Part shown: piece by piece, positions 1-6,368 of the stretch
Position numbering within the stretch: position 1 is the first letter of the stretch
Layout of the letters: each line of letters starts with the position of its first letter
Assembly: GCA_965652645.1 (NCBI GenBank)
Contig: CBFGXE010000074.1
Coordinates: forward strand, 1-7,398
Length of the DNA: 7,398 nt
Direction: 5' to 3'
DNA from: ZC4RG30 sp965652645
GTDB lineage: Bacteria > Pseudomonadota > Gammaproteobacteria > Steroidobacterales > Steroidobacteraceae
Made by a program: the position numbers and the translations under genes
The notes under the pieces: model-generated
What the model was told of the DNA's origin: nothing
The model's input: only the letters and a program-made list of their open reading frames with translations
Database searches by the model: none

Positions 1-765
1 TTCGAGCGCATGTTCGGCAGCGGCAGCACCGCCGAACAGCGGGCGCTGCGGCGCCAGCGCAACCAGAGCATCCTGGATTCCGTGAATGCCAGGATCCGGG
101 GCCTGCGCCAGGAGATCAGCGCACCGGACCGCGCCCGGCTCGATGCCTTCACCGACAATGTGCGCGAGATCGAGCGGCGTTTGCAGATTGCCGCCACCGC
201 GACCACCGCCGCGCCGGAAAACATCGCGGTGCCGCCCGGCATCCCGCAATCCTTCGACCAGCACATCAAGATCATGTTCGACCTGCTGGCGGTGGCCTTC
301 CAGGCCGACATCACCCGCGTCGGCACCATGCTGTTCGCACGCGACCTCACCGGCCGCGTCTATCCCGAGTGCGAGGCGCCAACGGCAGGTTTCCACGGAC
401 TCTCGCACCATGGCGAGGACCCGAAGCTGATCGAGCAGTTCTCGAAGATCAACCAGTACCACGTGAAGATGCTGGCCTATTTCGTGGACAGGCTGGCCCG
501 CACCGAAGAGGGCAATGGCTCGCTGCTGGACCATTCGCTGCTCCTCTATGGCAGCAACATGGGCAATCCGAACCAGCATGTGCACTACGACGTGCCGCAT
601 GTGCTCATCGGCGGCAACAATGGCAGGCTCAAGGGTGGCCGCCACCTGGCCTATCCGACCCGTGAGGTACCCACGGGCAACCTGCTGCTGAGCCTCCTCG
701 ACCAGTTCGGCATCGAGCGCGACAGTTTCGGCGACAGCACCGGCCATCTGCCCGGACTGGTGTGA
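1..765 (+). CDS. DUF1552 domain-containing protein, C-terminal 254 residues (5' end outside window)
   Basis: The reading frame is open from base 1 (Phe-Glu-Arg before the first Met at base 10) to TGA at 763-765, so this is the 3' part of a longer gene and the Met at 10 is internal. The fragment begins with FERMFG, then an Arg/Glu-rich, probably helical stretch (about residues 12-63). It then shows the C-terminal landmarks I associate with DUF1552: LFARDLTGR, GLSHHGEDP, INQYHVKMLAYFVDRL, a SLLDHSLLLYGSNMGNPN block, then GGNNGRLKGGRHLAYP, and the closing FGDSTGHLPGL. DUF1552 proteins are usually about 400-480 residues with an N-terminal export (often Tat) signal, so roughly the first 40 percent is missing here. 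The biochemical function is unknown. Members often lie beside DUF1592/DUF1588-type proteins with cytochrome c-like domains; any such partner would be upstream. The ankyrin gene starts 13 bases downstream, suggesting co-transcription. Confidence 0.92.
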   Translation, partial: FERMFGSGSTAEQRALRRQRNQSILDSVNARIRGLRQEISAPDRARLDAFTDNVREIERRLQIAATATTAAPENIAVPPGIPQSFDQHIKIMFDLLAVAFQADITRVGTMLFARDLTGRVYPECEAPTAGFHGLSHHGEDPKLIEQFSKINQYHVKMLAYFVDRLARTEEGNGSLLDHSLLLYGSNMGNPNQHVHYDVPHVLIGGNNGRLKGGRHLAYPTREVPTGNLLLSLLDQFGIERDSFGDSTGHLPGLV

Positions 766-778
766 GGGTGGCACACGC

Positions 779-2674
779 ATGCGCATTCTCTGCCTGAAGA
801 TGCTGGTCGCGACGCTGTTGCTGGCGATGGCCAGCGGCGCCGCGCATGCCCAGGCGGAAATCGCCGACGCGGCCAGCCGGGGCGACAAGGTGGCGGTGGA
901 GCGCCTGCTGAAGAACGGCGCCGATGTGAATGCCCGGCAGGGCGATGGTGCGACGGCCCTGCACTGGGCTGCCTATCGCGGTGACGCCACCCTGGCCACG
1001 TTGCTGCTGAAGGCCGGCGCAAAGCCCGGCACCGCCAATCACAATGGCGCCACGCCATTGTGGCTGGCCGCCGCGCGTGGTGACGCCGCCGTGGTCAGGG
1101 CCCTGCTGAAGGGCGGCGCCAATGCCAACGAAGAGCTGCCCCTCGGTCGCCGGCCGCTGATGCTCGCCGCGCGCTCGGGCCAGGTCGATGCCGTGCAGGC
1201 GCTGCTCGAACACGGCGCCGACGTGAATGCGCGCGAGACCGACCGCGGAACCACCGCCTTGATGCAGGCGGCCGACCAGGGCCATGCCGGGGTGATCCGG
1301 CTGCTCATCCAGAACGGTGCTGAAGTCGCGGCCGCGTCGAAGCCCGTCATGCGCGACGGCCGCACGGCGGCACTGGGCAATGCCAATGACCCCCGCCGCG
1401 CCGTGCGGCAGCAGGCCATCGCCGTGGCATGCGAGGCAGAGAAACCGGATTTCGAGGCGATACGCGCCCAGCGCGTGCTGCTGATGGGGGAGAGCCAGGG
1501 GAATCTTCCCGAGGCCGAACTCTGCAAGGGCATCCGGCGCAGCGCCCTCGGCTTCGTCACCATCGATGGCGCGGGCGGCAATGCGGGCGCCGGCGTGGGC
1601 GGGGAGGTGGAGCTGGACGCGGAAGGCATCCCGCTCGCCGAAAGAAATGGCGACGAAGCCACTGCCCGGGCGGCGCGCCCGCCGCCGCGCGAACCCGATG
1701 GCGGCGGTCTCACGGCGCTGGTATATGCCGCGCGCGCGGGCAGCATCGAAGCCGCCCGCGCCCTGCTCGACGGCGGCGCCGACGTGAACCAGGCCACCCG
1801 CTACGGCTGGAGCCCGCTGCTGGCCGCCACGCAGAACCAGAACTACCAGCTGGCGAAGTTCCTCATCGAGCGCGGCGCCGACGTGAACCTCGCCAACAAG
1901 GGTGGCTGGACCCCGCTGTACCTGGCCACCGACAACCGCAACATCGAGGGCGGCGACTACCCCACGCGCACCGCCGACATGGACAGCCTCGCCTTCATCA
2001 GGCTGCTGCTTAACAATGGTGCCGACGTCAACGCACGCATCACCGAAAGCACCGAGACCCGCACCGTGTTCACCAACCAGTGGCTCAACGAGGACGGCGC
2101 CACGGCCTTCCTGCGGGCCGCGCAGTCCGGCGACATCGAGCTGCTGAAGTTGCTGCTGGCCCACGACGCCGATCCGAAGATCAACACCCGTCTCGGCGTC
2201 ACGCCGCTGGCGGTCGCCGCCGGCATCGGCTGGGTCGAGGGGGTCACGCGCGAACACTCCACGGCGCAGACGGTGGAAACCGTGAAGCTGCTCCTCTCCC
2301 TCGGCATCGACCCCAACTTCCAGGCCGACACCGGACGTGTCGCGTTGCATGGCGCCGCCCACAAGGGCGCCACCGAAGTCGTGGAGCTTCTCGTAGCCGC
2401 CGGAGCCCGCACGGACGTCCGTGACTTCGGCAACACCGACAACCGCGGCAGCCCCGAACTCTCCACCCGGACCTGGCTGCCGATCGACTACGCCGATGGC
2501 CTCGTGCGCGTGGGCGTGCAGTCGGCGATTGCACATCCGGAGACTGCGAAGGTGCTGCGGGAGCTGATGCAGAAGGCAGGGATCAAGGCGCCGCCTGAGG
2601 GCCGCACACTTGAATCGCTGTGCATCGTCGAGGTTTGCCAGCCGGGGTATGACCCGGTGAGCATCAACGATTGA
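779..2674 (+). CDS. Exported ankyrin-repeat protein, partner of DUF1552
   Basis: Complete 631-residue protein. The ATG is preceded by the purine-rich GAGGGTGG about 7 bases upstream and gives a good Sec signal peptide: MRILCLK, a hydrophobic core (LVATLLLAMA) and an AHA or AQA cleavage site near residues 22-26. The mature protein is therefore probably periplasmic. Ankyrin repeats follow in two blocks. Residues about 27-185 hold roughly five repeats with helix-turn motifs such as LLKNGADVNAR, TALHWAAYRGD, TPLWLAAARGD and LLEHGADVNAR. Residues about 310-550 hold roughly six more, such as LLDGGADVN, FLIERGADVN, LLLNNGADVNAR and LHGAAHKG. Between them, residues about 186-309 form a non-ankyrin insert containing a Gly-rich turn (GGNAGAGVGG). 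The tail has two Cys (615 and 620), which could form a disulfide after export. Ankyrin repeats bind proteins and no catalytic motif is seen, so it is likely an adaptor for the DUF1552 protein or its partners; that role is inference. Confidence 0.93.
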   Translation: MRILCLKMLVATLLLAMASGAAHAQAEIADAASRGDKVAVERLLKNGADVNARQGDGATALHWAAYRGDATLATLLLKAGAKPGTANHNGATPLWLAAARGDAAVVRALLKGGANANEELPLGRRPLMLAARSGQVDAVQALLEHGADVNARETDRGTTALMQAADQGHAGVIRLLIQNGAEVAAASKPVMRDGRTAALGNANDPRRAVRQQAIAVACEAEKPDFEAIRAQRVLLMGESQGNLPEAELCKGIRRSALGFVTIDGAGGNAGAGVGGEVELDAEGIPLAERNGDEATARAARPPPREPDGGGLTALVYAARAGSIEAARALLDGGADVNQATRYGWSPLLAATQNQNYQLAKFLIERGADVNLANKGGWTPLYLATDNRNIEGGDYPTRTADMDSLAFIRLLLNNGADVNARITESTETRTVFTNQWLNEDGATAFLRAAQSGDIELLKLLLAHDADPKINTRLGVTPLAVAAGIGWVEGVTREHSTAQTVETVKLLLSLGIDPNFQADTGRVALHGAAHKGATEVVELLVAAGARTDVRDFGNTDNRGSPELSTRTWLPIDYADGLVRVGVQSAIAHPETAKVLRELMQKAGIKAPPEGRTLESLCIVEVCQPGYDPVSIND

Positions 2675-2740
2675 GGGGCTGTGTCGGGGAGAACAAGAGG
2701 CGATCTGGTTGGGCAGCGCGGGAGCACACGAGCGCTTTCA

Positions 2741-2836
2741 CGCGCTGCGGACAGCCGGCGCCACGACGATTGGAGATCGCATTTCAGGGCGCCTGGCGCC
2801 GGCTGTCCGCGGCGCGGCCAGGGCCTGCGCCGCGCC
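2741..2836. repeat. Long imperfect inverted repeat with overlapping second hairpin
   Basis: Bases 2747-2763 (GCGGACAGCCGGCGCCA) are the exact reverse complement of 2794-2810. After one T/G mismatch (2746 with 2811, a wobble pair in RNA) pairing continues to 2741 and 2816, giving 23-base arms around a 30-base loop. The loop holds a small CGAT/ATCG hairpin (2767-2779). A second, mutually exclusive stem pairs 2811-2818 (GGCGCGGC) with 2829-2836 (GCCGCGCC). Neither stem is followed by a T-run on either strand, so this is not a typical rho-independent terminator. It lies between convergent genes, where it could act as a factor-independent-like or RNase-blocking 3' structure, a REP-type element or a remnant of a small mobile element. 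The rest of 2675-2936 holds no gene that I can support. Confidence 0.75.
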
Positions 2837-2885
2837 CACGCGTCCCGACAATAGTTCTTCAATCCATCAACCTGGCGCAGAAATG

Positions 2886-2908
2886 AAAAGCCCCGCACGA
2901 AGCGGGGC
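2886..2908 (-). terminator. Rho-independent terminator of the aldehyde dehydrogenase gene
   Basis: Read on the minus strand, GCCCCGC (2908-2902), a five-base loop TTCGT, then GCGGGGC (2896-2890) is followed by TTTT (2889-2886). The stem is a perfect seven base pairs and starts about 30 bases beyond the stop codon of the minus-strand aldehyde dehydrogenase. On the plus strand the stem is followed by CTTCC, so termination in that direction would be weak. Confidence 0.88.
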
Positions 2909-2936
2909 CTTCCACCTGCAGATGCAGCGCCAACGC

Positions 2937-4451
2937 TCAGTGCTGAATGGTCGCCAGCGTAGCCGCGTCAAGGTGCGCAATCGACCGCGTATCCTGGAAC
3001 GCGCGGATGCCCTCGATGCCCTGCTCGCGGCCCATGCCCGAGGCCTTCATGCCGCCAAACGGGGCACGCAGGTCCAGGCGCGTGGCGCCGTGGTCGTTGA
3101 TCCAGATGTAGCCGGTGACCATGCGGTCGGCCACGCGATGGGCCGCCTGCTCGTCCGCCGACCACACCGAACCGGCGAGGCCGGCCCAGGTGTCGTTGGC
3201 CGCCCTGATGGCGTCCTCGACATCGTCGAAGGGGATGACGGGGATCACCGGGCCGAACTGTTCTTCGGTCACGACGCGCAGCTTCGGATCCGGGTTCACC
3301 ACGATGGCCGGGCGCACGAAGTTGCCGCCGGCCATGTCGCCGCCGGGCAGTTCGCCGAACTCCAGCACCTTGGCGCCGGAGGCCTTGGCCTCGACGATCA
3401 GCTCCTCGACGAACTTCTTCTGCGCCGGCGAGTGCAGCGGACCCATGGTGGTGGCCGGGTCGAGGCCATAGCCCAGCTTCACCTTCTTGAGGCGCTCGGC
3501 CAGGCCGTTGACCAGCTCGTCCATGCGCGAGCGGTGCACGTATACGCGCTTGGCGTTCATGCAGATCTGGCCGGTGGTGTCGTAGATGGCCGCGAACAGG
3601 CGATCCAGGTGCGTGTCATCGAGGATCGCATCCTTCAGGAAGATGGCCGCGTCGTTGCCGCCCAGCTCGAGCGTGACGCGCGTGAGCGAGCCGGACGCCA
3701 GCTCCATGATCTTCTTGCCGCCGCCCACCGAACCGGTGAAGCACACCTTGGCGATGTCCGGGTTCTGCACCAGGCCCTTCATGTTGGCGTCGGGTCCGGT
3801 GATGACGTTCAGCACGCCCGGCGGCAGCTTCTCGGCGATGCGCTGCACCACGCGTGCGGTGGCCAGCGGCGCGGTCAGCGCGGGCTTCACGATCACGGTG
3901 TTGCCGGCCAGCAGTGCATGCGGCAGCGCGGCACCGAGGATGGCGATGGGCCAGTTGAAGGGCACGATGATGCTCACCACGCCCAGCGGCTGGTAGCTGA
4001 CAGTGGTCTCGGTGGGGATGTGGCCCGGCACGGGCTTGAGCACCTTGGCCTGGCCCACCTCGTCCGCATGCATCAGCGCCAGCTTCCAGCGGATCTGCAG
4101 CACCAGCGCATCGACCCAGCCCTCCAGGCGGATCTTGCCGTTCTCCTGCGAGAGGATGGCGCCGTCCTCGGAGGCGAAGGGATTGGGGGAGTCGGGCACG
4201 CCCTCGATGGCGGCCATCATCTTCTCCGCGCGCTGCTGCGGGGTGAGCGAGGCCCAGGCCGGGTAGGCGGCCTTGGCGGCGGCCACGGCGTCGCTCACGT
4301 CCTGCGGCGTGGCATGCGCGGCATGACCCACCACCACGCCAGGCCTGGCCGGATCGGCGATGGCCATCTGCTCGGCGGTCTGCCGTTCCTTGCCTCCGAT
4401 GTACAGGGCGGTGCGGACTGAATTCGACACTTGCGAAGCTGGCGTGGCCAT
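2937..4451 (-). CDS. NAD(P)+-dependent aldehyde dehydrogenase (aromatic aldehyde oxidation likely)
   Basis: Complete 504-residue aldehyde dehydrogenase, normal length for the superfamily. It oxidises an aldehyde to the carboxylic acid through a cysteine thiohemiacetal in the cytoplasm; no signal peptide is seen. Landmarks in order: PFNWP with the oxyanion Asn166; VIVKPA with Lys189 for cofactor ribose/phosphate contacts; the Rossmann FTGSVGGGK (238-246); LELGGN with the general base Glu262; TGQICMNAKR with the nucleophile Cys297; EEQFGP with Glu397 and Phe399, which contact the nicotinamide ribose; and the C-terminal FGGMKASGMGREQG (465-478). All catalytic residues are present. The ATG at 4451 has AAGGGG seven bases upstream on the minus strand. 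It is transcribed divergently from the LigM/DesA-type demethylase, so a substrate such as vanillin or a related lignin-derived aldehyde is a reasonable inference. The exact substrate and the NAD/NADP preference cannot be read from sequence. The terminator at 2886-2908 ends the unit. Confidence 0.95.
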   Translation of the reverse strand: MATPASQVSNSVRTALYIGGKERQTAEQMAIADPARPGVVVGHAAHATPQDVSDAVAAAKAAYPAWASLTPQQRAEKMMAAIEGVPDSPNPFASEDGAILSQENGKIRLEGWVDALVLQIRWKLALMHADEVGQAKVLKPVPGHIPTETTVSYQPLGVVSIIVPFNWPIAILGAALPHALLAGNTVIVKPALTAPLATARVVQRIAEKLPPGVLNVITGPDANMKGLVQNPDIAKVCFTGSVGGGKKIMELASGSLTRVTLELGGNDAAIFLKDAILDDTHLDRLFAAIYDTTGQICMNAKRVYVHRSRMDELVNGLAERLKKVKLGYGLDPATTMGPLHSPAQKKFVEELIVEAKASGAKVLEFGELPGGDMAGGNFVRPAIVVNPDPKLRVVTEEQFGPVIPVIPFDDVEDAIRAANDTWAGLAGSVWSADEQAAHRVADRMVTGYIWINDHGATRLDLRAPFGGMKASGMGREQGIEGIRAFQDTRSIAHLDAATLATIQH

Positions 4452-4458
4452 TGCGATT

Positions 4459-4464
4459 CCCCTT
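4459..4464 (-). promoter_or_regulatory. Ribosome binding site of the aldehyde dehydrogenase gene
   Basis: Minus-strand AAGGGG lies seven bases before the ATG at 4451-4449. The stretch just upstream (GAAATAA) is AT-rich in an otherwise GC-rich region. No clear -35/-10 pair for the minus strand could be recognised. A short inverted repeat, ACCTG-N7-CAGGT (4505-4521), lies about 55-70 bases upstream of the start and could be part of its control. Confidence 0.7.
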
Positions 4465-4608
4465 TTATTTCAGGTTGTCCGTCTGCGCGGAGGGCCGATA
4501 GGTTACCTGCCCCGGACAGGTTCGGCACCTCCCGCGTCGCTGTCGGTGCGCGTGCGCGAAAACACGGCCGCGGCCGCCATTTCCCGCATCCAGAAAGCGA
4601 AATCTGCC

Positions 4609-4627
4609 GCGGGCAATGGCTGCCCGC
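4609..4627. promoter_or_regulatory. Perfect 19-base inverted repeat, candidate operator in the divergent promoter
   Basis: GCGGGCA (4609-4615) and TGCCCGC (4621-4627) are perfect reverse complements around a five-base spacer. The repeat ends eight bases upstream of the TTGACA -35 of the demethylase promoter, where an activator would bind (centre near -53 if transcription starts about seven bases after the predicted -10). About 150 bases separate it from the aldehyde dehydrogenase start, so one bound regulator could serve both directions. No T-run follows, and the site lies upstream of the predicted transcript, so it is not a terminator. A second palindrome, CGGCCGCGGCCG (4565-4576), lies farther upstream. 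Confidence 0.55.
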
Positions 4628-4635
4628 TACTCAAA

Positions 4636-4664
4636 TTGACAGCAAAAATCCACTACAACAAGAT
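4636..4664 (+). promoter_or_regulatory. Sigma-70-type promoter of the O-demethylase gene
   Basis: TTGACA at 4636-4641 is a perfect -35. Seventeen bases later CAAGAT (4659-4664) is a weak -10 with three of six consensus matches. The spacer is AT-rich compared with the surroundings. This predicts a start near 4671 and an untranslated leader of about 70 bases. A perfect -35 with a poor -10 fits a promoter that needs an activator, in line with the inverted repeat just upstream. Confidence 0.6.
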
Positions 4665-4732
4665 GCCCGCCCCGTCCAGTGACGTGACATTCCTGCAATC
4701 CACCGCGCGGCTCGAGGGGGCACGCGCCTCAC

Positions 4733-4736
4733 GGAG
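4733..4736 (+). promoter_or_regulatory. Ribosome binding site of the O-demethylase gene
   Basis: GGAG lies five bases before the ATG at 4742 and supports that start. The following residues (LEDRIKAAGGPLKMLRDSQ) match the conserved N-terminus of the family, so a start further downstream is unlikely. Confidence 0.75.
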
Positions 4737-4741
4737 TAAAT

Positions 4742-6187
4742 ATGGCCGTTAAAACCCTGGAAGACCGCATCAAGGCCGCTGGTGGCCCGCTGAAGATGCT
4801 GCGCGACTCGCAGACCGGACCCAACCCCTACCCGGTCGTGAAGCCCGAGTACACCAACTGGCGCGACGAGCAGTGGGCGTGGCAGAACACCGCCATCCTG
4901 TTCAACCAGAGCTTCCACATGGCCGACCTGTTCGTGTCGGGCCCGGAGAGCTTCGAGTTCCTGAACTACCACGGCATCAACAGCTTCAAGGGTTTCGAGC
5001 CCGGCAAGGCCAAGCAGTACGTGCCGGTGACCTGGGACGGCCATGTGATCGGCGACGTGATCCTGGTCTACCTGGCGAAGAACAAGTTCGACCTCGTGGG
5101 ACGCCCGCCGGTGATCAACTGGATCACCTACCACGCCGAGACGGGCCGGAACCCGCGCACCGGCAAGAAGTGGCAGGTCAAGCTGGTGCGTGACGACCGC
5201 TCGGCCGACCGCAAGAACCCCTGGGCGCGCAAGTTCTACCGCTTCCAGATCCAGGGCCCGAACGCGATGAAGGTGACGACGAAGCTTCTGAAGAAGAATC
5301 CGCCGGACCTGAAGATGTTCAACTGGACCTACCTGAAGATCGCCGGCAAGCAGGTCGGCGCGCTGCGCCACGGCATGGCCGGCCAGCCGGGCTTCGAGCT
5401 GTTCGGACCGATGAAGGACTACGAGGCCGTGCACAGTGCCATCGTGAAGGCCGGCGAGGAATTCGGCCTGCGCCTGGTGGGCGGTCGCGCCTACTCGTCC
5501 AACACGCTGGAATCCGCGTGGATTCCCTCGCCGATGCCGGGCATCTACTCGGGCGACGAGAAGTACACCAAGTACCGCAAGTGGCTGAAGGCCGATTCCT
5601 TCGAGGCCGTTGCCTCGCTGGGCGGCAGCTACTACGCCAGGAAGATCGACGAGCACTACGTGACGCCGTACGACCTGGGCTACGGCTTCATGATCAAGTT
5701 CGACCATGACTTCATCGGCCGCGAGGCGCTCGAGAAGATCCACAACAAGGAACACCGCATCAAGGTGACCCTGGAGCTGAACTCCGCGGACGTGCAGAAG
5801 GTCGTCGCCTCGCAGTACGACAACAAGGACAACCCGGGCGAGCGCGGCAAGTTCTTCGAGTACCCGTCGGCCGTGTACAGCATGTACCCGCAGGACAAGG
5901 TGCTGTCGAAGGACGGCAAGGTCGTGGGCATCTCCACGTGGGTGGGCTACAGCTCGAACGAGCGCAAGGAGCTGACCCTGGCCTACCTCGAGCCCGAATA
6001 CGCGAAGGAAGGCACCGATGTCATCTTCGTGTGGGGCGAGGAGAACGGCGGCTCGCTGAAGCCGACGGTCGAGCGTCCGCACAAGCAGTTCCAGATCCGT
6101 GCGAAGGTCGCCAAGGCCCCGTACGTGCAGGAAGTGCAGAAGCAGTATGCCGGCGAGACCAGCTGGCGCGCGCAGGGCATCAAGTAA
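4742..6187 (+). CDS. LigM/DesA-family tetrahydrofolate-dependent aromatic O-demethylase (GcvT-like aminomethyltransferase fold)
   Basis: Complete 481-residue cytoplasmic protein, close to the LigM length of about 470. By recollection, not alignment, it resembles Sphingobium LigM along its whole length: NWRDEQWAWQNTAILFNQSFHM (about 39-60, split here only for reading), GFEPGKAKQYVPVT (84-97), RHGMAGQPGFELFGP (209-223), RAYSSNTLESAWIPSP (249-264), IKFDHDFIGREALE (318-331) and VWGEENGG (430-437). LigM transfers the methyl group of vanillate or 3-O-methylgallate to tetrahydrofolate, giving protocatechuate or gallate and 5-methyl-THF. Tyr30, Arg121 and Tyr251 fall where LigM has its conserved active-site tyrosines and arginine. 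Residues about 131-164 look longer and more basic than in LigM, so the substrate may differ (vanillate, syringate, another methoxylated aromatic, or an unrelated methyl donor). The divergent aldehyde dehydrogenase and downstream IclR regulator support aromatic catabolism. No folate-recycling genes (ligH, metF) lie within the window. Confidence 0.9.
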   Translation: MAVKTLEDRIKAAGGPLKMLRDSQTGPNPYPVVKPEYTNWRDEQWAWQNTAILFNQSFHMADLFVSGPESFEFLNYHGINSFKGFEPGKAKQYVPVTWDGHVIGDVILVYLAKNKFDLVGRPPVINWITYHAETGRNPRTGKKWQVKLVRDDRSADRKNPWARKFYRFQIQGPNAMKVTTKLLKKNPPDLKMFNWTYLKIAGKQVGALRHGMAGQPGFELFGPMKDYEAVHSAIVKAGEEFGLRLVGGRAYSSNTLESAWIPSPMPGIYSGDEKYTKYRKWLKADSFEAVASLGGSYYARKIDEHYVTPYDLGYGFMIKFDHDFIGREALEKIHNKEHRIKVTLELNSADVQKVVASQYDNKDNPGERGKFFEYPSAVYSMYPQDKVLSKDGKVVGISTWVGYSSNERKELTLAYLEPEYAKEGTDVIFVWGEENGGSLKPTVERPHKQFQIRAKVAKAPYVQEVQKQYAGETSWRAQGIK

Positions 6188-6212
6188 GCCCGATCGCGTG
6201 AGCGATACCGGA

Positions 6213-6241
6213 GGGCGCCGTGGCAACGCGGCGCCCTTTTT
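6213..6241 (+). terminator. Rho-independent terminator of the O-demethylase gene
   Basis: GGGCGCCGTG (6213-6222) pairs with CGCGGCGCCC (6227-6236), with one G-U pair, around a GCAA tetraloop of the stable GNRA type. TTTTT (6237-6241) follows at once. It starts 26 bases after the demethylase stop, so the regulator gene downstream most likely has its own promoter. A weaker hairpin, ATCGC-GTGA-GCGAT (6193-6206), precedes it. Confidence 0.93.
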
Positions 6242-6312
6242 CATTGGGGCCGGATCGGAAGCCCGCCGCATCGCAGGTCCAGGCGTCGCCGGCGAGCAGC
6301 GTCCTGGAAATC

Positions 6313-6347
6313 ATTGCCGGTGCGATGATTGCCGGTGCTGCAATCCA
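6313..6347. promoter_or_regulatory. Direct plus inverted repeat array upstream of the IclR gene (candidate operator)
   Basis: The 11-mer ATTGCCGGTGC occurs twice in direct orientation (6313-6323 and 6328-6338). The second copy, extended to GATTGC (6327-6332), forms a perfect inverted repeat with GCAATC (6340-6345) across seven bases. Two direct copies plus one inverted copy recalls the three-part binding sites described for PcaU and PobR of Acinetobacter, although the half-site sequence differs. The decamer CTGCAATCCA at 6338-6347 also occurs at 4693-4702 in the demethylase leader. No convincing -35/-10 pair for the regulator gene was found in 6242-6442; TATGTA at 6390-6395 is a weak -10 candidate without a good -35. 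Confidence 0.5.
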
Positions 6348-6368
6348 AAAAAGCATTCGACAAACGAA

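Noticed and set aside
629..2536. Long open frame of 635 codons on the minus strand opposite the ankyrin gene
   Set aside because: It mirrors the high-GC codon pattern of the plus-strand gene, shows low-complexity His/Gln/Gly/Val-rich sequence with no recognisable domain, and the plus strand encodes clear ankyrin repeats with a signal peptide.
2741..2836. Inverted repeat considered as an integron attC site
   Set aside because: The terminal R' and R'' core sites (GTTRRRY and RYYYAAC types) are missing and no integrase or cassette-like genes are nearby.
2709..4421. Long open frame of 570 codons on the plus strand opposite the aldehyde dehydrogenase
   Set aside because: The minus strand carries all aldehyde dehydrogenase motifs in order; the plus-strand translation is His/Gly/Arg-rich with no domain and runs through the terminator and the inverted repeat.
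4452..4560. Minus-strand promoter for the aldehyde dehydrogenase
   Set aside because: Several weak -10-like hexamers (for example TAACCT and TATCGG) exist but none has a good -35 at proper spacing, so no promoter is called.
4703..4730. Small palindromes CCGCGCGG and GAGG/CCTC in the demethylase leader
   Set aside because: Very short and GC-only; common by chance in high-GC DNA, and no clear link to the ribosome site.
4631..6271. Long open frame of 546 codons on the minus strand opposite the demethylase
   Set aside because: It is an antisense shadow of a strongly conserved LigM-like protein and crosses both its promoter and its terminator.
6278..6308. TCCAGG/CCTGGA inverted repeat upstream of the regulator array
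   Set aside because: Only six-base arms with a 19-base spacer; expected by chance in this composition and not linked to any promoter element.
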